DNA of 6,206 bases from an uncultured Gammaproteobacteria bacterium. GTDB taxonomy: Bacteria; Pseudomonadota; Gammaproteobacteria; Nitrosococcales; Methylophagaceae. Where the stretch lies: assembly GCA_913058195.1 (NCBI GenBank), contig CAJXPP010000134.1, forward strand, positions 1-6,206, written 5' to 3'. A program made the translations under genes and the position numbers. The notes under the pieces were generated by a model. That model had not been told where the DNA came from, did no database searches, and saw only the letters and a program-made list of their open reading frames with translations. This document shows, in pieces, positions 1 through 5,676 of this stretch. How positions within the stretch are numbered: the first letter of the stretch is position 1; the number at the start of each line of letters is the position of its first letter.

Positions 1-2
1 AT

Positions 3-53
3 ATAATTATGTCTATGAAGATATTTGTTATTAAAATTCAGACGTTACTGTGA
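3..53 (+). CDS. Possible 3' end of an upstream gene, or short leader ORF
   Basis: This reading frame is open from the left edge of the window and stops at TGA 51-53; the last residues read IKIQTLL. Its stop codon overlaps the GTG start of rlmF in a GTGA arrangement, which is common between translationally coupled genes. Two in-frame ATG codons (9 and 15) mean it could also be a 14- or 12-residue leader. Too little is visible to name a product, and the open frame could be chance. Confidence 0.2.
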   Translation: MIMSMKIFVIKIQTLL

Positions 54-1030
54 CCACAAGCCATCGAAGTAAAAATAAACTAAGTAAACCAAATCGAAAA
101 GGTCTGCATCCAAGAAATTTACATCGGGATGGTTATGACTTTCATTCCTTAGTAAAAAGTTTTTCAGAACTCGAACTCTATGTGAAAGCAAATGAGCACG
201 GAAAGCTGACTATAGATTTTGCAGATCCATTGGCTGTAAAAGCACTCAATACAGCTTTATTAAAGCATCACTACAACATTCACCATTGGAATATTCCAGA
301 AGGTGCGCTTTGCCCACCGATCCCTGGCAGAGTTGACTACATTCATTATATTGCTGACTTACTCGACATTGGCGAAGCTAATATGAACTTAGCGAATGAT
401 CGGTCAAAAATAAAGCTATTAGATATAGGCACAGGCACCAATGGGATCTATCCCTTATTGGCTTGTCAGCTATATGGCTGGCAATGTGTTGCTAGTGATA
501 TTAATTTGCAGTCGCTTGAAAATGTATCTTCGATTATAGCCAATAACCCTCAGCTAGAAGATCGAATTACATTGCGAAGCCAGCATGATAAAAATCATAT
601 TTTTGACGGCATCATACAAGAAGGTGAGTTTTTTGACGTTAGTGTATGCAACCCGCCATTTCATGTCTCTCTAGAAGAAGCCCTCAAAGGCAGTCAACGT
701 AAAGTTGATAATCTGGCTCGCAACCGTGGAGAGCATCTAAGCACGAAGAATAATAAATCAAAACTAAGCTTAAATTTCGGAGGCATAGGAGCAGAGTTAT
801 GGTGTAAAGGCGGTGAGCAACTATTTCTCAAAAAAATGATTAAAGAAAGTAAATCCTTTTCAACACAATGCCGTTGGTTTACCAGCTTGGTTTCTAAATC
901 TGAAAATGTAAAACCTGCAATCAAGTTGCTCCGTAAACTAGATGCAGCTGATATACGAGAAATAGAAATGGTGCAGGGTAATAAAATTACACGAATAGTG
1001 GCGTGGACATTTTTTAATCAGGCTAACTAA
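50..1030 (+). CDS. rlmF: 23S rRNA (adenine(1618)-N6)-methyltransferase RlmF
   Basis: RlmF transfers a methyl group from S-adenosylmethionine to the N6 of A1618 in 23S rRNA during large-subunit assembly in the cytoplasm. The 326-residue product matches my memory of E. coli RlmF (YbiN) along its length: GLHPRN at 18-23, DFADPLAVKALN at about 56-67, CPP.PGR.DYIH at 88-99, the SAM-binding LLDIGTGTN at 123-131, the catalytic NPPFH motif at 201-205, LNFGG at 241-245, ELWC.GGE at 249-256, WFTSLVS at 276-282 and a terminal AWTF. The family is usually about 300 residues; the extra length is a longer basic N-terminus and an insertion near 225-240. GTG at 50 is chosen because an in-frame stop lies at 32-34 and the next ATG falls inside the conserved fold. 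No clear Shine-Dalgarno precedes it, but the start overlaps the stop of an upstream frame, suggesting translational coupling. Confidence 0.94.
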   Translation: MTTSHRSKNKLSKPNRKGLHPRNLHRDGYDFHSLVKSFSELELYVKANEHGKLTIDFADPLAVKALNTALLKHHYNIHHWNIPEGALCPPIPGRVDYIHYIADLLDIGEANMNLANDRSKIKLLDIGTGTNGIYPLLACQLYGWQCVASDINLQSLENVSSIIANNPQLEDRITLRSQHDKNHIFDGIIQEGEFFDVSVCNPPFHVSLEEALKGSQRKVDNLARNRGEHLSTKNNKSKLSLNFGGIGAELWCKGGEQLFLKKMIKESKSFSTQCRWFTSLVSKSENVKPAIKLLRKLDAADIREIEMVQGNKITRIVAWTFFNQAN

Positions 1031-1095
1031 TAATTTAAGAAGGTTTTTAAATATGCCTAATTGCTTAGCTTGAATATAGTTTACTAAAATTGTGA

Positions 1096-1119
1096 AGGTT
1101 GAGTGGAATGGAGCAACCT
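1096..1119. repeat. Small inverted repeat between convergent genes
   Basis: Perfect 6-bp arms AGGTTG (1096-1101) and CAACCT (1114-1119) enclose a 12-base loop, three bases beyond the stop of the minus-strand CWC gene and about 65 bases after the rlmF stop. The position suits a transcription terminator between convergent genes, but neither side has a proper T-tract and the stem is short, so this is only a possible terminator. Confidence 0.3.
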
Positions 1120-1121
1120 GT

Positions 1122-1376
1122 TCAAAGATCTGATTGAGCGGCTTGTTTGGTAGACTTATTACTATTTTCTTTATGGCTTAAGGCACAAGCTTTACAGATA
1201 CATACTTTATTTTTATCGGCATTAGACACTTGGTTTAGCAAGCCATCCGGAAACGTTATTGAACTATCAGCACACCAGCAGGCCTCACCATTATTGTTGG
1301 GGGATAAATTACCGCAAAAATTATTCTGTCCACACAAAGGACAATTACTTGGGGTAGTACTTTTTTTTTGACTCAA
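1122..1376 (-). CDS. Cysteine-rich CWC family protein (putative zinc-binding)
   Basis: Small soluble protein of about 84 residues of the cysteine-rich CWC family. From the chosen start, eight cysteines lie at 12, 15, 21, 33, 35, 59, 61 and 64, in the order CPLCG, FCG, the name-giving CWC and CICKAC. A conserved-looking FPDGLL stretch sits at 42-47, and the tail is a polar, Lys/Ser/Gln-rich extension. The paired CxxC-type spacing suggests metal (probably zinc) binding; the cellular role of the family is not known. There is no ATG. A longer frame opens at TTG 1388, but that codon forms part of the TTGGAG ribosome-binding site. The TTG at 1376 lies six bases after GGAG (1386-1383) and gives the N-terminus MSQKKS, so it is preferred. 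The gene is convergent with rlmF and is not obviously in an operon. Confidence 0.8.
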   Translation of the reverse strand: MSQKKSTTPSNCPLCGQNNFCGNLSPNNNGEACWCADSSITFPDGLLNQVSNADKNKVCICKACALSHKENSNKSTKQAAQSDL

Positions 1377-1461
1377 CACAAACTCCAATAAAATAAAACG
1401 TGTAAATTTAAACCTGAACTAAACGACTTAGCTCAGCGGAGCCTGTTATATATTGTTTGTA

Positions 1462-1650
1462 ATGTCCAGCAACCCTGAATATGACATACCAGACAATAAA
1501 GCGATTACTTGCATCAATTTTACACAATCACTGAAAATTTGTGCAATTGAGCAGGTTATTTTTCAATACTCAATTTTTGTTGTAAGCCTTCTTTTGCTCT
1601 ATAGCTTATTTTTAAAAGGATATAAGGCTCGAGTTAACAGGCTGCAGTGA
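1462..1650 (+). CDS. Doubtful small ORF with one hydrophobic segment
   Basis: This 62-residue frame from ATG 1462 (or 65 from TTG 1453) has a strongly hydrophobic stretch at about residues 35-52 followed by a basic tail, GYKARVNRLQ, as in a small single-pass membrane protein with a cytoplasmic C-terminus. No homologue is recognised. There is only a weak GGAG-like sequence 20 bases before the ATG (about 11 before the TTG), and AT-rich hydrophobic frames of this size arise by chance. It lies in the otherwise gene-free stretch 1377-1706, in which I see nothing else firm. Listed only because it is the best candidate in that gap. Confidence 0.22.
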   Translation: MSSNPEYDIPDNKAITCINFTQSLKICAIEQVIFQYSIFVVSLLLLYSLFLKGYKARVNRLQ

Positions 1651-1706
1651 AGCGAGGTCAAAATGAGAATGATTTATTTTGTGTTTGATCAGAAATATAC
1701 CACTCT

Positions 1707-2663
1707 CTAATCATTATCGATCCACTCTACTAGACGTTTTTCACCCCAATAGTTGGCCAGACAGGGAATTACACCACTAATAAAACCAACATGACCACCA
1801 TGTTCGGCTAGTTCCAGCCAGACATTATCTGGCAACTCGTCCAGCCTAGGTGGAGTGTGCGGAGACATGAAAGGATCATCGGCAGCGTGCAGTATCAGAG
1901 TAGGTACACGGATCTGTGGGATAAACTGGCGACTACTGGCGCGTTTATAATAGTCATCTCCTCCCTTAAATCCGTGCAAGGGCGCAGTGACCTGATCATC
2001 AAACTTCCAAAAGGTATCGAGCGTATCGATATCAATATCCAGTGGAGATATGACGTTAGCGAATTTGTCTTTATAACTCTGTCGCATGTCGCTGATCAGC
2101 CTCCGTTGATAGAGTCGTGAAAACCCCTGATCCATACGCTTGGCAGCATGCTCTAAACGAAATGGTACGGACATGACAGCCGCCTTTTGTAATGGCATAG
2201 CCGAACCTTGTTCACCTAACCACTTGAGCAGGACATTACCACCGAGCGAAAAACCGACTGCAGCATAAACTTCGATATGCATTTGATCTCTTAAAAACTC
2301 TAGGATTAGCTGCGGATCATCACTTTGGCCACTGTGATACCACTGTGGCAGGCGATTAGCTTGATAGCTACAACTACGAAAATGCATCAAACAGGCTCGA
2401 TAACCACGTAGATTGAGTTCACGCATCAGACCAGTGGTATAAACTGAATCAATACTACCTTCAAGACCATGTAGAAGAAGGACCGTCTTGCCATCTTTAG
2501 GACCAGACCAGGCCAAATCGATAAAGTCACCGTCTGATAATTCCACTCGCTGCCACTCTATCTCCAGCTTGGGTTTGAGACGAATAAAGCTAGACCAAAT
2601 GGTCTGAGCATGGGCTCCACGCAACCACCATGCTGGCTTAAATTGACTATGAATAATGGGCAT
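1707..2663 (-). CDS. yheT: YheT-family alpha/beta hydrolase
   Basis: A 318-residue cytoplasmic alpha/beta-hydrolase of the YheT family (putative esterase/hydrolase; the natural substrate is not established). The family signature is clear: WWLRGAHAQTIW at 12-23 (E. coli YheT has a related HLQT motif here), ELSDGDFIDLAW at 41-52, the oxyanion-side LLHGLEGS at 63-70, MHFRSCS at 93-99, YHSG at 109-112, the nucleophile elbow GFSLGGN with Ser139, FDD at 221-223, HAADDPF at 259-265 and EHGGHVGF at 287-294. Ser139, Asp263 (or Asp262) and His291 are the likely catalytic triad. Length and order are normal for the family, with no sign of damage. ATG 2663 has only a poor ribosome-binding site (AAGG about 12 bases upstream) but is the natural family N-terminus. 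By eye the gene is richer in G+C than its neighbours on both sides. Confidence 0.93.
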   Translation of the reverse strand: MPIIHSQFKPAWWLRGAHAQTIWSSFIRLKPKLEIEWQRVELSDGDFIDLAWSGPKDGKTVLLLHGLEGSIDSVYTTGLMRELNLRGYRACLMHFRSCSYQANRLPQWYHSGQSDDPQLILEFLRDQMHIEVYAAVGFSLGGNVLLKWLGEQGSAMPLQKAAVMSVPFRLEHAAKRMDQGFSRLYQRRLISDMRQSYKDKFANVISPLDIDIDTLDTFWKFDDQVTAPLHGFKGGDDYYKRASSRQFIPQIRVPTLILHAADDPFMSPHTPPRLDELPDNVWLELAEHGGHVGFISGVIPCLANYWGEKRLVEWIDND

Positions 2664-2742
2664 ATTTCTTTGAGACCTTATTTATCTGATAACTGAGCAT
2701 ATCTTATTCTTCATCTCCACTTTGTGACTCAATTATTCTAGC

Positions 2743-3147
2743 TTATCCAGGCTTTGCGCCCTTTAATTTTGCTTTGCGAATTTCGTTTGGAAATTGGCTA
2801 GGTAATGTTTCTAGAAAGATATCTGAATATAATGAATTGATTTTCTCTCTAATTCTATCGAAAAAAACCATTTCATAGCCTTTTGATATTAGATACTGAA
2901 CAATAATATCCCGGGCGCGCTCACGTTGTTGCTCTCTTTGTGAACTAAGCAACATAGCTATTACACCGGCAAGATAGAAAAGCAATATCAAACCGAGTGA
3001 CCAGTACTGGGCTGAGATACTAAAGTCTAAATTATTTAGAAGTCCTAGCCATGCTTTGAAAATAAATGGAAGCAATAAAAATGAAATTAAAAATAGGTCA
3101 AATGGAGATGCTTCTTTAAGAGTGTTTAATATAGTTCTTGGGTCCAC
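2743..3147 (-). CDS. Membrane protein of unknown function, two predicted TM helices
   Basis: This 134-residue product is not recognised. It has two hydrophobic helices at about 17-37 and 48-68, separated by a short polar loop (NNLDFSISAQYW). They are followed by a charged segment (SSQREQQRERARD, 68-80) and a C-terminal soluble region of about 55 residues ending in the basic KAKLKGAKPG. The soluble part (YLISKGYEMVFFDRIREKINSLY) has an alternation compatible with a small helical or winged-helix-like domain, but this is only an impression. The start is GTG 3147, with AGAAG about 7 bases upstream; no better start exists. It lies 79 bases upstream of yheT and 57 bases downstream of the DUF1499 gene on the same strand, so cotranscription is possible but not shown. 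Confidence 0.65.
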   Translation of the reverse strand: MDPRTILNTLKEASPFDLFLISFLLLPFIFKAWLGLLNNLDFSISAQYWSLGLILLFYLAGVIAMLLSSQREQQRERARDIIVQYLISKGYEMVFFDRIREKINSLYSDIFLETLPSQFPNEIRKAKLKGAKPG

Positions 3148-3171
3148 GGGTTACTTCTTAATTAAGATCTT

Positions 3172-3223
3172 TAATAACGGGCAAAATATAACAGGTCACA
3201 TCCCTTAAGGTGTTTTGTTAATT
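3172..3223 (-). other. Weak attC-like site at the end of the DUF1499 gene
   Basis: Read on the minus strand, this stretch opens with AATTAACAAA, continues with CTTAAGGGATGTG and closes with GCCCGTTATTA. That order (an AAC-ending core, an inner arm, a short loop, then an arm plus GTTA core) resembles an integron attC site, and the stop codon of the upstream gene falls within it, as happens in cassettes. However, the outer cores match the RYYYAAC/GTTRRRY consensus only partly and the only good inner pairing is GGG/CCC, so it may be coincidence. It also contains the palindrome CCTTAAGG (3203-3210). Confidence 0.2.
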
Positions 3224-3663
3224 GCTTTGAATTTATTTCGTATCTGTTCAATACGTTTTCGGTTAACACCAAAATCTGAATGGCCAACTCTTGAAGCTGA
3301 TCGAATATGTATGGTTATTTCTGTTGATGTTGTAGTAGGGAAATAAAACTCTACATCATCAACAAAGCGAAATACCATAGAAGTAAACTCAGCTCTAATA
3401 TAATTATCTTCAGTCACTACGATCTTTGATCTTTTCAATTCACTAAGAATTATTAAGATATGTTTTTTAACATCCAATGAGCTACCTTTACTAAGCATAG
3501 GCTCGATATAATGTTCAGCATCTTCTATCTGGCTATTAACACAGTTTGGTGTTGTTGGACATTGGCTTAGCTGGCCATTATCAATTCCCAATTTAGCTGA
3601 CACTGTTGTACACCCTGTTAAAAGTAGTAAATTTGTGAGAAGAACCCGAACTTGTTTATTCAT
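3205..3663 (-). CDS. DUF1499 family lipoprotein
   Basis: This 152-residue protein of the DUF1499 family has no established biochemical function. The N-terminus is a short lipoprotein signal: a basic MNKQVR start, a hydrophobic run at 7-15 and a lipobox LTGC with the acylated Cys18. Thr follows the Cys, so nothing argues for inner-membrane retention. The mature part carries the family motifs: LGIDNGQLSQCPTTPNCVNSQ at about 25-45 with two cysteines (35 and 41), RAEFTSMVFRFVDDVEFYF at about 90-108, and IRSASRVGHSDFGVNRKR at about 120-137. Length is normal for the family. ATG 3663 is preceded by AAGGA at nine bases' spacing. It stands alone between spacers containing inverted repeats, 119 bases after the SIMPL gene. 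Confidence 0.88.
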   Translation of the reverse strand: MNKQVRVLLTNLLLLTGCTTVSAKLGIDNGQLSQCPTTPNCVNSQIEDAEHYIEPMLSKGSSLDVKKHILIILSELKRSKIVVTEDNYIRAEFTSMVFRFVDDVEFYFPTTTSTEITIHIRSASRVGHSDFGVNRKRIEQIRNKFKAINKTP

Positions 3664-3699
3664 TGTTCTTGTTCCTTAATATATAACACGCTTTTAGGT

Positions 3700-3769
3700 A
3701 AAGGGCTGGCCCGCTAGCGACAGACTCAATAAAAACATACTGCTTCCAATATCAAGTTAGCAGCCCTTT
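3700..3769. repeat. Long-loop inverted repeat between SIMPL and DUF1499 genes
   Basis: Perfect 9-bp arms AAAGGGCTG (3700-3708) and CAGCCCTTT (3761-3769) face each other across 52 bases. A second, weaker outer pairing (GCTTT near 3691 with AAAGC near 3774-3778) extends the structure after an internal loop. The palindrome CGCTAGCG (3712-3719) lies inside. On the minus strand the right side runs on into GCGTGTTATATA, which looks like the end of an attC site, but the matching left core is missing. The structure fills nearly the whole spacer between two same-strand genes. It may be a decayed recombination site, a terminator-like hairpin or an mRNA structure. Confidence 0.5.
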
Positions 3770-3782
3770 TGCTTAAAGCTCA

Positions 3783-4502
3783 TTAGTCTGAAAGGTAATA
3801 GGTAACAGTTGAAACCACTCTCACTTTCTTAATGTGGAGATTATTCTTGTCTCTAGCACTAATGCTAAATTGTCCTTGGGATGCAGATCGTATCTTTCCT
3901 AATGCACTCTTAGAATCGGCAGAAAATTTCTCGGCAACCTCGCGAGCCTTTCTAGTCGCTTCTTCAATCATTTCAGGTTTTACTTCATTTAGCCGCGTAA
4001 AAATATACTCAGTTTGTGATTCATAATTACCACCAGTGAATACTATTCCTTGCTTGCCTAAGTCCGACATTAATCCCATAACATCCCGTACTACATCAAT
4101 GTTTTTAGAGTAAACAGTGACTGTCTGGAAGGCGGTATATCTGAATTGAGCTTGAGCTTGATTGCCATACTGTTGTGCAGATTTATCTGTGATCGCAGGA
4201 GAAGAATACGATATTTCACTTGCATCAATACCAGCGCTTTTTAGAAACGCTTTAATCTTTGCAGTACTACCATCTATGGACTTATACATTTCTTCAAGAT
4301 TATTGCTAGCAGCACTGAACTGAATTGGCCAGATCACTATATCAGCCTTGTACTCTCTTTCAGATAAACCTTTAACAGTAACGGTACGTTCATACTCTTT
4401 AAACTTAATCGCCGCATCGCCAAGAAGATAGCCGAGAGAAGAGAGGGCTATAATTAAGCAAACACCAAGCACGATTGAACTACTTTTATTTGAGTCCGTC
4501 AT
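3783..4502 (-). CDS. SIMPL domain-containing protein (DUF541), membrane-anchored
   Basis: A 239-residue member of the SIMPL (DUF541, BP26/YggE-like) family. These are periplasmic or envelope proteins of uncertain function, some linked to oxidative-stress tolerance and one (Brucella BP26) forming ring-like oligomers. An uncleaved-looking hydrophobic segment at about 9-28 (IVLGVCLIIALSSLGYLLG) should anchor it in the inner membrane with the domain outside. The domain begins at the typical TVTVKGLSERE (40-50) and includes NLEEMYKSID (68-77), FLKSAGIDASEI (86-97), FQTVTVYS (125-132) and the family's EATRKAREVAEKFSADS (181-197), then LGKIRSASQGQFSI. Length and order are normal. ATG 4502 has a strong ribosome-binding site, AAAGGAG (4515-4509), with a six-base spacer. 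A weak possible promoter on the minus strand (TATAAC at 4602-4597, poor -35) lies about 95 bases upstream. Confidence 0.9.
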   Translation of the reverse strand: MTDSNKSSSIVLGVCLIIALSSLGYLLGDAAIKFKEYERTVTVKGLSEREYKADIVIWPIQFSAASNNLEEMYKSIDGSTAKIKAFLKSAGIDASEISYSSPAITDKSAQQYGNQAQAQFRYTAFQTVTVYSKNIDVVRDVMGLMSDLGKQGIVFTGGNYESQTEYIFTRLNEVKPEMIEEATRKAREVAEKFSADSKSALGKIRSASQGQFSISARDKNNLHIKKVRVVSTVTYYLSD

Positions 4503-4518
4503 AAACTTCTCCTTTAAG

Positions 4519-4602
4519 CATAAAGCACATTAAGCGGCTTTAAATTTTTGAACGGGTTGATAACAGCCAGCCGTTTTAAGTCCGTCTGAATATCTTGTTA
4601 TA
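4519..4602 (-). other. Degenerate attC-like region upstream of the SIMPL gene
   Basis: Read on the minus strand, the region starts with TATAACAAGATATTCAGACG, close in pattern to the left end of many chromosomal integron attC sites (TAACAA, then a TCA..GGAC-like inner arm; GGACT follows here). It ends with GCCGCTTAATGTGCTTTATG, which resembles an attC right end except that the obligatory GTTA is TTTA. Between them is an imperfect stem with arms AACGG (4551-4555) and CCGTT (4571-4575). The next gene starts just beyond, as a cassette gene would. The lost GTTA core would make the site inactive. The assignment rests on pattern memory and could be wrong. Confidence 0.25.
4521..4542. repeat. Hairpin just upstream of the SIMPL ribosome-binding site
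   Basis: Arms TAAAGC (4521-4526) and GCTTTA (4537-4542) form a perfect 6-bp stem with a 10-base loop. It ends six bases before the AAAGGAG Shine-Dalgarno of the SIMPL gene, so on an mRNA starting further upstream it would sit in the 5' leader. It may affect translation or mRNA stability, or be the remnant of a recombination site; the sequence alone cannot decide. Confidence 0.4.
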
Positions 4603-4750
4603 TACCGTTTTTCTCAATATACAAAACAAACTTATCTGTAAGTCGAGGTAGAGCAACTAAGTAATAATTGCTTGAATGCCAATAATACAGAGCACCTAAA
4701 TTTCTGAAGGCCCTATTTTGGCAGTGATAGTAAGCGGAATAGAAAATGAT

Positions 4751-4999
4751 TTAACTATAAAAAGCTTCAACAGTTCCTTTTAGCTTGATCATAAGCGGTT
4801 GGCCCCGACGGTCTAATGCCTTAGTAGATGCGACTTTTACCCAACCTTCACTAATGCAATATTCCTCGACATCGGTACGTTCTTTGCCATTCAGCCTAAT
4901 ACCAATGTCATGCTCGAAAATGTCTTCCACATGATGTGGGCTACGGGGATTACCCGAAAGGCGATCCGGCAAATCTGGTAGTGATTTAGTGTCGTTCAT
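4751..4999 (-). CDS. DUF3297 family protein
   Basis: This 82-residue cytoplasmic protein matches the DUF3297 family along its length: LPDLPDRLSGNPRSPHHVEDIFEHDIG from residue 7, RLNGKERTDVEEYCISEGW at about 35-53 and the C-terminal LMIKLKGTVEAFY. No function is known. It has no signal peptide or membrane segment and one cysteine (Cys48). The ATG start gives the usual family N-terminus, though the ribosome-binding site is weak (CAGG about 10 bases upstream). A good sigma70-like promoter lies 33 bases upstream of the ATG, so it is probably transcribed as its own unit. It is followed by a spacer of about 250 bases rich in inverted repeats. Confidence 0.88.
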   Translation of the reverse strand: MNDTKSLPDLPDRLSGNPRSPHHVEDIFEHDIGIRLNGKERTDVEEYCISEGWVKVASTKALDRRGQPLMIKLKGTVEAFYS

Positions 5000-5031
5000 A
5001 TTCGTGACCTGAAATAAATAAAAAGTACGTT

Positions 5032-5060
5032 ATTGTAGACAATATAAACCTAGCGCTCAA
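5032..5060 (-). promoter_or_regulatory. Sigma70-type promoter of the DUF3297 gene
   Basis: On the minus strand a -35 box TTGAGC (5060-5055) and a -10 box TACAAT (5037-5032) are separated by exactly 17 bases. They match the TTGACA/TATAAT consensus at four and five of six positions. Transcription would start near 5025, leaving a leader of about 25 bases before ATG 4999. Placement in front of a gene with a long upstream spacer supports it. Confidence 0.5.
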
Positions 5061-5199
5061 CAACTACAGAAGAGTTTATAAGTATTGCGTGGTGACGTGT
5101 GAATTTCTACTAATTCATTAATAGATCTCTTAGAGCCCTAATTCATCTGAAGTTCGATATAGTGCTAAACTTTTCTAGGCATCTGAAGGATCTAAAGAA
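5061..5199. other. Spacer with no recognised feature
   Basis: This AT-rich stretch lies between the DUF3297 promoter and the first long repeat. I see no open frame with a ribosome-binding site on either strand, no RNA gene and no strong inverted repeat. It may simply be spacer DNA. Confidence 0.5.
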
Positions 5200-5201
5200 G
5201 A

Positions 5202-5305
5202 GGCTGTTGCTTTTGGGCAGCCTCAGAGAACGGATTGAACGAGGTTGGTTTTCTTGTTGGCAATTGCTAGTCTTCAACAATTAAAGGGTAGCGTCCCATT
5301 TAATT
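5202..5305. repeat. 104-base structured repeat, copy A
   Basis: This copy aligns without gaps to 5566-5669 with 87 of 104 bases identical by hand count. It contains three inverted repeats in series. GAGGCTG (5200-5206) with CAGCCTC (5218-5224) has an 11-base loop. TTGTTG (5254-5259) with CAACAA (5275-5280) encloses the palindrome GCAATTGC. The terminal hairpin at 5279-5305 has arms AATTAAAGGG and CCC-a-TTTAATT around the loop TAGCGT, with one bulged A. The copy abuts the stop of the GDCCVxC gene (5307-5305), so the terminal hairpin would lie at the 3' end of that transcript. No coding capacity was found. It may be a small non-autonomous mobile element, a REP-like unit or a decayed attC site. 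Confidence 0.75.
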
Positions 5306-5538
5306 CAGGGTTGGGCACAACAAGAGCCCCCTGATTTACCACCAATTTGAACTGGTGGGCATAGGACTGACCCGTATGAACAAAACACACAACAATCTCC
5401 TGCCTTAGGCCGTAATAGTGTCATGCAATTTGAACACTCATAAAACCACTGGCAAGCATCCGTTGGCATAATTTCTTCCTTTGCCTGCCTGCATTCTGGA
5501 CAAGTAATGACAGATTTTAGAAAAACTTTAGCATCCAT
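5305..5538 (-). CDS. GDCCVxC domain-containing protein, cysteine-rich
   Basis: This 77-residue protein is of the family annotated, as I recall, as GDCCVxC domain-containing (seleno)protein. Cysteines lie at 13, 16, 29, 35, 38, 49, 50, 53, 60, 73 and 74. The first CPEC and the later ECSNC pairs look like a zinc ribbon. The signature GDCCVFCSYG (47-56) is followed by CPP (60-62) and a short tail ending GGSCCAQP. Relatives sometimes carry selenocysteine in the signature, but here both codons at 49 and 50 are TGT, so this is a cysteine form. Members are often found near metal-resistance genes and a thiol/metal role is plausible, but no function is established and no such neighbour is seen here. 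ATG 5538 has a weak ribosome-binding site (TAGAG, seven bases). A repeat lies immediately at each end of the gene (5202-5305 and 5566-5669). Confidence 0.85.
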   Translation of the reverse strand: MDAKVFLKSVITCPECRQAKEEIMPTDACQWFYECSNCMTLLRPKAGDCCVFCSYGSVLCPPVQIGGKSGGSCCAQP

Positions 5539-5565
5539 AATTAAACTCTAAGCTACTACATAAGG

Positions 5566-5669
5566 GAGTGGCGCTTTTTGGCTGCCCCAGAGAGCGGACT
5601 GAAAGATGTTGGTTTTCTTGTTAGCAATTGCTAGTTTTCAACAATTAAAGAGTAGAGTCTCATTTTATT
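5566..5669. repeat. 104-base structured repeat, copy B
   Basis: Second copy of the repeat at 5202-5305, about 84% identical. The central block (GGTTTTCTTGTT, then GCAATTGCTAGT) is nearly invariant. Here the palindrome is extended to TAGCAATTGCTA (5621-5632 region), flanked by TTGTT (5618-5622) and AACAA (5640-5644). The terminal hairpin 5643-5669 has AAAGAG facing CTCaTTT where copy A has AAAGGG and CCCaTTT, so the middle G-C pair has become A-T on both sides. One other stem pair is lost. The first hairpin of copy A is not conserved. This copy lies seven bases after the stop of the L7/L12-like gene. Confidence 0.75.
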
Positions 5670-5676
5670 GCATTCA

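Noticed and set aside
694..924. Minus-strand open frame of 76 codons inside rlmF
   Set aside because: It lies entirely opposite the conserved C-terminal half of rlmF and has no protein-family features.
1147..1371. Plus-strand open frame of 74 codons
   Set aside because: It is antisense to the CWC gene, whose cysteine pattern is convincing; the hydrophobic product is a typical shadow.
1395..1455. attC-like site with GTTATAT ahead of the small plus-strand ORF
   Set aside because: The GCTC/GAGC stem is only four base pairs and no matching left core was found; flanking genes have opposite orientations.
1857..2120. Plus-strand open frame of 87 codons inside yheT
   Set aside because: It is opposite the catalytic C-terminal part of yheT and has no recognisable domain.
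2664..2742. Promoter or terminator between the two-helix protein and yheT
   Set aside because: No -35/-10 pair with good spacing and no stem with a T-tract could be supported.
3832..4026. Plus-strand open frame of 64 codons
   Set aside because: It is antisense to the conserved C-terminal region of the SIMPL gene.
5279..5305. Standard rho-independent terminator after the GDCCVxC gene
   Set aside because: The stem is suitable, but on the minus strand it is followed by GTTGAAG, not a U-tract, and its AT arms are long. A 3'-end role is possible, but it does not meet the usual terminator pattern.
5202..5669. CRISPR array
   Set aside because: There are only two long copies about 364 bases apart with a gene between them; unit length and spacing do not fit.
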